Source of the DNA: Gammaproteobacteria bacterium
GTDB taxonomy: Bacteria; Pseudomonadota; Gammaproteobacteria; Steroidobacterales; Woeseiaceae
NCBI GenBank assembly: GCA_009937505.1
Contig: JAACFJ010000009.1
Span: forward strand, 18,459 to 82,458
Length of the DNA: 64,000 nucleotides
Direction: 5' to 3'
The notes below the pieces were generated by a model, which was given only the letters and a program-made list of their open reading frames with translations, had not been told where the DNA came from and did no database searches. The translations under genes and the position numbers were made by a program. Of this stretch, positions 56,863 through 64,000 are shown piece after piece; the stretch's first letter is position 1; each line of letters opens with the position of its first letter.

Positions 56863-57784
56863 GAATTCCGTACATCTGGTCGGGTGTAAGAACCTCGGGA
56901 AAGCGCTCCCGCAACAGGCGCCGCGCCTCGTAACACAGGTGGCAGTGATCGGCGTAACCGTCTTCGTGGGACAGGCCGTAACGGCGCACGATCTCGGCGG
57001 GGCCGCCGGCGAGCAGAGGCCCAACAATCGGGTGCTCGTCGGCATCGTAGTCGCGCATGATCTCGGGCAGCGGGCGCTGTAACAGGTTGCCGATGGAAAT
57101 GCCCTGGCAAACATGCAGGTTGCCGAATGGGTCGACGTGCACACGTTGGGGGGCGCGCAGGTCCTCCCAGGGACAACGATCGAACTGCTCCCAGGGCTTG
57201 GCTGCAACACGCGATGCGAGCTTTTCCGCAGCCCGGCCCCGGAACAGGACAGCGGACTCACCGGACGGCAGCTTGCCCGCAGAACCGGCGACGTCAGCAG
57301 CTTCGGGTGCGGCCACACTGATGAAGTCCACCGGTATACCGAGCTTGCGCGCCGCAGCGCGAGCGATATCGGGACAGGTCACGCCGTCCTCACAGCCGTG
57401 ATAAGCATCGCTGCTGATGGATAGATCATCGATGTAGCCGACAAAAGGCTGTAACTGCTTCTCGGCCTCGGCCTCCGAAGTCGCCCAGTAGGCGTTGCTG
57501 ACGATGCCGACCCTGAAGCCGGACTCCCGGGCGAGGCGCACGCCGGCAACGAGTGTGTCGTAATAAAGAAATGCCTCCCCGCCCTCGAAGTAGATCCACT
57601 CGATGGTGCCCAGCGCCCTGGCCTGCTCGAGAATGCGCTCGATGGTGTCCAGTGTCATCGTGCCGGTCTGCGACGGCCCGCCCCAGACGAAACAATGTTC
57701 ACACTCGTAGTTGCACTCGTACGTCAGTAACAGGTGCAAGCCGGAGAGACGCCGGGCACGGGGGGCTTTCCTGGATTCCGTCAT
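56852..57784 (-). CDS. Radical SAM protein
   Basis: LLLTYECNYECEHCFVWGG (CxxxCxxC), IYFEGGEAFLYYD, C-terminal Cys motifs. Stop lies in repeat (IRGQ*). Confidence 0.85.
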   Translation of the reverse strand: MTESRKAPRARRLSGLHLLLTYECNYECEHCFVWGGPSQTGTMTLDTIERILEQARALGTIEWIYFEGGEAFLYYDTLVAGVRLARESGFRVGIVSNAYWATSEAEAEKQLQPFVGYIDDLSISSDAYHGCEDGVTCPDIARAAARKLGIPVDFISVAAPEAADVAGSAGKLPSGESAVLFRGRAAEKLASRVAAKPWEQFDRCPWEDLRAPQRVHVDPFGNLHVCQGISIGNLLQRPLPEIMRDYDADEHPIVGPLLAGGPAEIVRRYGLSHEDGYADHCHLCYEARRLLRERFPEVLTPDQMYGIRGQ

Positions 57785-58077
57785 AACCGCAATTCTAGCT
57801 TAATTGCTGATTTACGCATGGCCTCTACTACTCACAGCGACTCCATGCCCTCTGCGCCGGAAAGCAACCGTTTGCGAATCGCCGTTGTTTGGCGGAAATT
57901 CGCCGAGTGACCAATTTCGATAATGCGCACCAACCAGTTACCGGGGCGTCCAGTACGCTTGTTGCAGGCCATCGATATCGGGCACGAGGTCTATGGAACT
58001 ACGACGCGGCACCGTGCAAAACCGGAATGACAAGTCGGGCTCGCTCCGGCCCGAACGAGTACTACGCGCAGACCTGG

Positions 58078-58575
58078 TTACTGTATCTGAATAGTCACCA
58101 GGAACGAGATGATATTGTTTATCTGTTCAGGCGACAGCCGCCCCGCTGAACTCTCGAATTCCTCATCATGTCCAAAGACGGGGGCGTTATAAAATGCCGG
58201 CATTTCGCTCATTACATGAGTACTGATGACCTCATCGTCCCGACCCCAGATCTTGGCAAACGTCGCGGACGTGGGGAACGTCCCACCGTTTCTCTCGCTT
58301 ATCCGGGTAAGGTCTGCTGGTTGCTGCTTCAGACTCGCCGCCAGCACACCGTCGCCAGTTCCCGACGACCCGTGGCATACCACGCACTTGTCATCGAACT
58401 GCTGTCGACCGGCCTCAATCGCATCCGTTTGCTGGGCCAGCGCAGCATGTACGGGCACCATAAACAGGGCCACGAGCCCCGTCCTGGCAACGACTACTCC
58501 AACCCTTCGCCACAGCTCTACGCCGCGCATTTTGAGTTCAATCGGCAGGTTCCTGGTCATTAATATTCTCCCCAT
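58078..58575 (-). CDS. c-type cytochrome, monoheme
   Basis: Signal peptide, CVVCHGSSGTGDG, later Met ligand candidate region; start trimmed (58560 also possible). Confidence 0.75.
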   Translation of the reverse strand: MGRILMTRNLPIELKMRGVELWRRVGVVVARTGLVALFMVPVHAALAQQTDAIEAGRQQFDDKCVVCHGSSGTGDGVLAASLKQQPADLTRISERNGGTFPTSATFAKIWGRDDEVISTHVMSEMPAFYNAPVFGHDEEFESSAGRLSPEQINNIISFLVTIQIQ

Positions 58576-58830
58576 GAACGATCGCCGCCGGCGATCCTCA
58601 ACACAGAGATGTTGCGGCTGACATCCAGAGGACGGCGGGAACCGATTCAATGCGCCACCGACTTCGATTAAATTTGTTTTTGTCGGTGGACCCTGAACCT
58701 GTATGCAATGACAGAAATAACCTGTCAATGAGGAAAAATACTTAGTGGTGCGGTTTGCTCTGGTCGTGATATTGCGTTACGTAATAGAGGCAAGTAATGC
58801 AGTATCAACAATAAAGACCAAGAAGAAATC

Positions 58831-59469
58831 ATGAATAAATCTAATAAGAAACCGGACAAGGTCGTATCGATTCCTGTGCTCCTGTTGATAGCCTCATTGA
58901 TAATGCCAGCGCAGATACTCGCGCAGGACGAACGGGCCGACGATCCAACATTTCAGGATACTCATGCGCTAATCGAAGAATTAATCCTGGACAAACAGAT
59001 TCTTCAAAATCACTGGCACAAAATGGATTTCCCCCAGTACAACCATTTTGACGATGCTGTTTGGTCCATTGACATGTACTCAGGTGACGAGTGTGAGATT
59101 ACATATCGCCGAAAATTTGAGATATCACATAAATCTCAAGCTAGTGTGAAGCCAATTTATGGCGACAAACCGGCAACAATTATTGGCTACAAAATGGCGA
59201 AGTTCGATTTGACGCAAATCACGGCCATAGAGATTCACGATTACGGTGACAGCAGGGGTTCTATCCCATCCGTGGGTATAAGGCTTGTCGGTCCCACGGC
59301 TGAGTGGCAGAAGATTGATAAGAAACCTGGCAAAGCCGACCTGTCCAAGGACCCGGTTATGAAACAGGAAAATGCAATCAGCGTAGCTGCGAAGGATTCG
59401 GAAAGAATTCTGGAAGCGTTCCAGCATTTGAAGTCGCTTTGTCAGACCGTAGATGACGATCAATCCTGA
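58831..59469 (+). CDS. Hypothetical secreted protein in AT-rich segment
   Basis: MNKSNKKPDKVVSIPVLLLIASLIMPAQILAQ signal peptide; codon usage visibly more AT-rich than neighbours. Confidence 0.65.
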   Translation: MNKSNKKPDKVVSIPVLLLIASLIMPAQILAQDERADDPTFQDTHALIEELILDKQILQNHWHKMDFPQYNHFDDAVWSIDMYSGDECEITYRRKFEISHKSQASVKPIYGDKPATIIGYKMAKFDLTQITAIEIHDYGDSRGSIPSVGIRLVGPTAEWQKIDKKPGKADLSKDPVMKQENAISVAAKDSERILEAFQHLKSLCQTVDDDQS

Positions 59470-59559
59470 TCTGTAAGGTACCGCATATTCAATGAAGCTC
59501 TTGCCGGAGGTGCACCTTCGGGGCGAGCCCTTTAGGTGGGCATCGTCGTACCAGAATGT

Positions 59560-59604
59560 GGGGCACAGTGACTTTTGTTGCCAGGCACCAAAAGTCACTG
59601 TGCC
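59560..59604. repeat. Short variant palindrome (GGCACAGTGACTTTT / AAAAGTCACTGTGCC)
   Basis: Inverted repeat between convergent genes; arm-matched C/G change and inner deletion. Confidence 0.85.
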
Positions 59605-59643
59605 TTGCTCAATCGGAGAGCGGCCCCGGTCGATACGATCATC

Positions 59644-61719
59644 TCAAGGCCCCAATCCCCATACCATCAGGAATACGCTCAGGCTCACGGCGGACAGGCC
59701 GATAATTACAAATCCCACGAGCGTTCCGATCGGTAAGGCGACGCTGCGCCGCGCTCTCACGGCCAGCAGTAATGCCAGCGCGCCCGAGAGCCCGGCAAAC
59801 ACCCCCGCCCATGCGCCGAGGGCCGCCCAGCCCACCATGCCGAAGATCAGCAACATCTCGGAGAGCTTGTAGCTGACGCCCGCCGCAGCCCCGAATATGC
59901 CGAGTGCCGCAACACCGAAGGCAGCGGCAGCCCATGTTGCAAGACGGGCACCTTCCGCAGGCGCTGGCTGCCGCTTCTCCACACGACGCACGAGGGGCGC
60001 GAATGTCAGGACGAGGAAACCGATGACTACGCCGACCACGCTCGCACCGCCCCAGGACGCCACCCTGGGCAGGTCTTCCTTCTGCTCCAGTGCCAGCACG
60101 ACGAGTCGTGGTCCGACCGACGTACGGTACAACGAGCCAAGGAACTCCGGCGCCTCCATCTCGTCGACGCAACTCAGGTCAGGCTCGGCAGCCGGGTCGT
60201 CAAAGAACTTGTTCAGGAGGTCACCGGCGCACTCGACCGATCGCGACGGTCCGTGCCCGGCATACGGGAACTCGACGTAGGTGCCATTCGTAAAGCCTGG
60301 CTCGATCACATGCGCCAGGGGTGGCGGCGTAATCGGGTCCATGTCACCTTCGATGAGCAAGGTCGGAATATCTGTTTGCACGGCTGCAAAATCATCTCGC
60401 GGTCGCGGCGGCGCGCCGAGATCGATACAGCTCTGCGCCCACGCCTCATCATCACCTTCCGCCGAGAGAGCGTTGGTCAGGACCGGGAACTCCGCGCGAT
60501 CCACCGCGATCGATGCAGCCGCCGCTTCGCGATACCCGTCGTTACACATGATCGCGTCGTACATGCCCTGGCTGCCGCCGAAGAAACCGCCTGATGCCCC
60601 TATTGCAATGGCCTTGAATAGCCATTCATCGCGATTCTCGACAGCATCCGCCCAGGCATAGATGATCGCCGGCAGGGCCGGGTAATTCGATTGCTCGTAG
60701 AACAAGGTGAACGGCAGGAACGTCGCGACGTCGCTCAGGAAATACGCTTTCCCCGTCGGGTAGTTCTCCGTGTCCTTGACATCAACCACCACGGGTTCGT
60801 CCATCGTCGCACGCGCTGCGTCACGCACTCGCTCCCCGAGGTTCGGAAAGCTGTCCGCACAGCCGTCGTCAGCCTGGCACAACTCATCGAGCTTCCCGAG
60901 GTCGCGGTCGTACCAGTTGACCATGCGCCAGGAAATCACGTCGGCCCGTGCATCGAGCGGCACGATCGCGTCGAGCGCGACGGCCAGTATGCCCTCCGGG
61001 TCTTCCTTGATATACGCCTGCCCCAACAACGTGCCGTAGGAAATACCCCAGACGTTCCACTTGTCGAAGCCGAGTGCGATACGCAGCGCTTTGACGTCGC
61101 GCGCGTTCTCGATAGTGTTGTAGGCCGTTATGTCGACGCCCGCCGCCATCGCATTGCGTGCACATTCCTCGGCAGAAATGCGCGATGCCTCTGCACTCTT
61201 CGCAAGCGAGTCCACATTGCGGATTGCCGGGTTGCGCGAATAGTAGGTCTCGCAAAAATCACCGGAATTGACGATGCCGCGTTGCTCCAGGATGTAGAGG
61301 TCGCGGTGCTTGCGAATGCCGTGATCCTCGAAACGCCCGACGTAGTACTCGGCCGGAGCGCCGGGGCCGCCCGTCAGGTAGATGACCGGGTCGTCGCGCT
61401 TGCCGGGCTCGAGGCCAGAGTCATCCTCGTCATCCTCATCTTCTTCCTCATCATCCCAGGTCGAGGCCAGTTTGATGAAATGCAGTTCGATGAATCGGGA
61501 ATTCGGGTTCTCACGATTCTCCGGTACCTGCAGGAGTCCACACTCGATTTCGCCCGGCTCGTACTCGATGCGCTCTTTGAACGGACACACGAGCGTATCG
61601 ATGCGGAAGCTGTCGCGTCCGTAGAGGTCCGGCGTACCGTCGCCTACTTCGTCGGCTACAGTCTGCGCGTGCACACCGGCCGCAAAGAGTAGCGAAAAAA
61701 CAGTCAGGAATTTATGCAT
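59644..61719 (-). CDS. Alpha/beta hydrolase (tripeptidyl/prolyl aminopeptidase-like) with C-terminal TM domain
   Basis: VIYLTGGPGAPAEYY, nucleophile elbow WGISYGTLLGQAY, C-terminal DMDPITPP; four C-terminal TM helices. Confidence 0.8.
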   Translation of the reverse strand: MHKFLTVFSLLFAAGVHAQTVADEVGDGTPDLYGRDSFRIDTLVCPFKERIEYEPGEIECGLLQVPENRENPNSRFIELHFIKLASTWDDEEEDEDDEDDSGLEPGKRDDPVIYLTGGPGAPAEYYVGRFEDHGIRKHRDLYILEQRGIVNSGDFCETYYSRNPAIRNVDSLAKSAEASRISAEECARNAMAAGVDITAYNTIENARDVKALRIALGFDKWNVWGISYGTLLGQAYIKEDPEGILAVALDAIVPLDARADVISWRMVNWYDRDLGKLDELCQADDGCADSFPNLGERVRDAARATMDEPVVVDVKDTENYPTGKAYFLSDVATFLPFTLFYEQSNYPALPAIIYAWADAVENRDEWLFKAIAIGASGGFFGGSQGMYDAIMCNDGYREAAAASIAVDRAEFPVLTNALSAEGDDEAWAQSCIDLGAPPRPRDDFAAVQTDIPTLLIEGDMDPITPPPLAHVIEPGFTNGTYVEFPYAGHGPSRSVECAGDLLNKFFDDPAAEPDLSCVDEMEAPEFLGSLYRTSVGPRLVVLALEQKEDLPRVASWGGASVVGVVIGFLVLTFAPLVRRVEKRQPAPAEGARLATWAAAAFGVAALGIFGAAAGVSYKLSEMLLIFGMVGWAALGAWAGVFAGLSGALALLLAVRARRSVALPIGTLVGFVIIGLSAVSLSVFLMVWGLGP

Positions 61720-61862
61720 TGCCGATCTCCGGCTTATTGTTGTGAATTGAATCTAGCACGCGTGGGTACCTGATTGCAGATACGAGCAGCAGTGCTCTGC
61801 GGCTCGCAATCGCGCTAGAATCTGCTTTCTCAAAACGCGCTCGAATTCTTCGATTTCCAAGT

Positions 61863-62780
61863 ATGACGACTTCCCCGATCCGCGGCGTGCTGGTGCCGCT
61901 CCTGACGCCATTCAACGACGACATGACTGTCGCGACAGATCTCTACGTCGCGCACGCTAAGTGGCTGCTCGATCAGGGTTGTGCCGGGCTGGTACCTTTC
62001 GGCACAACGGGTGAGGCGTTGTCGATCGGCATCGACGAGCGCGTTGCCGCCGTACAGGCACTCGTCGACGGTGGCATCGACCCGGCGCTGATGATCCCGG
62101 GGACGGGGCTTTCGAACGTTGCCGACACCGCGAGGCTTTCGCGCGCCTGCCTCGACCTGGGCTGTGCCGGCGTAATGACGCTGCCCCCGTTCTACTACAA
62201 GGGCGTGAGCGAGGAGGGCCTCTACCGACACTTCGTGCAGCTGCTCGAGGCGATCGGTGAGAATGCCCGTATCTTCCTCTATCACATCCCGCCGATTGCG
62301 ATCGTCGGCATCCCGACGACGCTAGCAGCACGCCTGCACACCGAATTTCCGGAGCAGATTGTCGGCATCAAGGACAGCTCCGGCGAATGGGACAACACCC
62401 GCGCGCTGCTCGGCATCGACGGCCTGGTCGTCTACCCGGGATCGGAGCTGCCGCTCATCGAGGCGCTCGAATCAGGCGCACCGGGCTGCATCTCTGCAAC
62501 GGCAAACCTGAACGGCCGCGCCATCGCGAAGGTCATCGATGCGTACTTTGAAAGCGATACCGAGACGGCACGTGAACTTCACAGTCACGTGAAGCGGTTT
62601 CGCCTGCTGCTACAGGACTACGCCCCGATCCCCGCGCAGAAGCGGCTGCTTGCACTGGTGACCGGCGACGAACGCTGGGCCAACGTGCGCCCGCCACTGG
62701 TAGAGATGCCCGAGGCGCAGGGCCGGGAGTTGTTGAACACGCTGCGCCGAGAATTCGATATCGAGCTTCCGAAGATCTGA
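61863..62780 (+). CDS. Dihydrodipicolinate synthase/N-acetylneuraminate lyase family protein
   Basis: GVLVPLLTPFNDDMTVATDLY, VPFGTTGEALSIGIDERVA, IFLYHIPPIA, IVGIKDSSGEWDN. Confidence 0.85.
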   Translation: MTTSPIRGVLVPLLTPFNDDMTVATDLYVAHAKWLLDQGCAGLVPFGTTGEALSIGIDERVAAVQALVDGGIDPALMIPGTGLSNVADTARLSRACLDLGCAGVMTLPPFYYKGVSEEGLYRHFVQLLEAIGENARIFLYHIPPIAIVGIPTTLAARLHTEFPEQIVGIKDSSGEWDNTRALLGIDGLVVYPGSELPLIEALESGAPGCISATANLNGRAIAKVIDAYFESDTETARELHSHVKRFRLLLQDYAPIPAQKRLLALVTGDERWANVRPPLVEMPEAQGRELLNTLRREFDIELPKI

Positions 62781-62801
62781 TCGGGTTGACCCCGCCCGGC
62801 G

Positions 62802-64000
62802 TCAGAAGACGATAAACGCGTACCCGATATACGCGATTGCGGCCGCGGTCGCGGCGATCAGCGCATAAGGCAGCTGCGTCAGCGCGTGTTCCATCACGCT
62901 GACCCCGCTGCTCTGGGCCGACAGCACGGTCGCGTCGCCGTAGAAGCAGGCGTGACTGCCGAAGGAACTCGCCGACAGCAGCGCGCCGATCGTTAGCGCC
63001 GTCGGCACGTCCATCGCTGCACCGAGCGGCATGACGATCGGGATGGCGATGGCGAATACCCCCCAGGACGAGCCTGTCGCGAACGACACCAGCGCCATGG
63101 TCAGGAATACGATAACCGGATAGAGGAGCGGCGACATCAGCGGCTGCACGGACTCGATGACGTACTGCGGCAGCCCGAGGTGGTCGTTGACGGTCTTGAA
63201 CATGAATGCGACGACGACGATCGCGAGCGGCGGAATCATGATCTTGAAGCCGTCGAGCACCGCATCGAGGGCCTCGTAGGCGCCGAGCAGCTTCATCATG
63301 ACGACCAGCGGAATGGTTAGCGCCAGCGTGGCAATGATGCCGCGCAAAAGGTCGATATCGAAGTACCAGGAGAAGCCGATCAGCGCGACCAGGGGCACGA
63401 GAAACACCCAGATGTTACTGCGCGGCTGGCCGTTTTCATCGACCGGCCCGTCAACAACCTCGATCTGGTCGACGGGTTCCATCGCGGCGATGCCTTGCTG
63501 TGCAAGCTCCTCGGCGGCTTTCATATGCCCGATAAGCGGAAACCGCCCCGTTGCGACGAGCGGCACCAGCAACAGCGCAATAATCGGATAGAACATGAAA
63601 GGGATGCCGGAGATATACATCTTCATCCCCTCGCCAACCGCGGCGGCGCCGGTCGTTTCGAGTACCGCGGCGAAGAACACGGCCCACGTGGAGATCGGCA
63701 CGAGCACGCAGGTCGGTGCCGCGGTCGAGTCGACGACGTAGGACAGCATCGCCCGCGATACCTTGAAGCCGTCGGTGACCTTTTTCATCGAATTCCCGAT
63801 CGCGATCGCGTTCAGGTAATCGTCGATGAAGAGAACCATGCCCAGAAACCAGGTGACGAGCATGGACTTGTTGCGCGTATTCGCGTGCGTGGCCATCTTG
63901 CGCGCAAAGGCCGAGGCGCCGCCCGTCTTGATCAGGATGTAAATCAGGCTGCCCATGAGCCCGCAGACCATGATGACCCAGCCAATGGTCTCGTCCTGCA
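62802..64000 (-). CDS. Na+/H+ antiporter NhaC-family protein, truncated at window edge
   Basis: Multi-TM, FIDDYLNAIAIGNSMKKVTDGFKVSRAMLSYVVDSTAAPTCVLVPISTWAVF, FATGSSWGVFAIAIPIVMP; frame stays open to the edge. Confidence 0.85.
   Translation of the reverse strand, partial: QDETIGWVIMVCGLMGSLIYILIKTGGASAFARKMATHANTRNKSMLVTWFLGMVLFIDDYLNAIAIGNSMKKVTDGFKVSRAMLSYVVDSTAAPTCVLVPISTWAVFFAAVLETTGAAAVGEGMKMYISGIPFMFYPIIALLLVPLVATGRFPLIGHMKAAEELAQQGIAAMEPVDQIEVVDGPVDENGQPRSNIWVFLVPLVALIGFSWYFDIDLLRGIIATLALTIPLVVMMKLLGAYEALDAVLDGFKIMIPPLAIVVVAFMFKTVNDHLGLPQYVIESVQPLMSPLLYPVIVFLTMALVSFATGSSWGVFAIAIPIVMPLGAAMDVPTALTIGALLSASSFGSHACFYGDATVLSAQSSGVSVMEHALTQLPYALIAATAAAIAYIGYAFIVF

Noticed and set aside
30823-57950. 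Shared string AGTTACCGGGGCGTC at about 30825 and 57937, with a related string near 22730
   Set aside because: Short, no arm structure or consistent context; could be chance or a minor motif and cannot be judged without a genome count.
57889-58149. 86-aa ORF between the radical SAM and cytochrome c genes
   Set aside because: No motif or convincing start site, and it overlaps the end of the cytochrome c gene on the other strand.
5751-59604. Repeats considered as CRISPR
   Set aside because: Copies are kilobases apart, palindromic, and lack regular spacers or cas genes.
5751-59604. Repeats considered as ends of full insertion sequences
   Set aside because: No transposase ORF lies between any adjacent pair of copies; intervals hold ordinary metabolic and transport genes.
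1-64000. tRNA, rRNA and riboswitch genes
   Set aside because: I looked in intergenic gaps and recognised none; a covariance-model scan is needed to exclude them.

Overview
This is a 64 kb, GC-rich, densely coding bacterial chromosome window. Protein content looks like a marine-type gammaproteobacterium, but that taxonomic guess is inference. I see no rRNA, tRNA, CRISPR array, phage block or recognisable transposase. Main loci: an NAD-linked Cys-type formate dehydrogenase (NuoE/NuoF fusion plus FdhA/NuoG-like subunit); an RND/MMPL exporter; a MATE exporter; a KefC/KefF-like pair beside a flavin monooxygenase, OsmC, DUF4242-like protein, a SARP/BTAD-ATPase regulator, a cysteine synthase-glutaredoxin fusion and a CMD/AhpD-like protein; a DctPQM TRAP transporter; a caa3-type cytochrome c oxidase operon with two COX3-like subunits and a COX2-diheme fusion; a cytochrome c peroxidase; a GH16 glycosidase; a form II CO-dehydrogenase-like coxG-S-L-M-D-E cluster; a PlsB-like acyltransferase; a radical SAM protein; and two NhaC-type antiporters. 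The strongest non-genic signal is a dispersed palindrome, GGGGACAGTGACTTTAAGTGCCAGGC-loop-GCCTGGCACTTAAAGTCACTGTCCCC, at 11 loci plus one degenerate locus. It lies mostly between convergent genes, shows arm-matched (compensatory) variants, occurs in compound forms including a 94-bp exact duplicate, and supplies the stop codons of several neighbouring genes. Gene remnants are also visible: a biotin-dependent carboxylase reduced to its two ends, and a rhodanese gene apparently split by the cytochrome oxidase/peroxidase segment. All calls come from reading the sequence and supplied ORFs; no database search was run.
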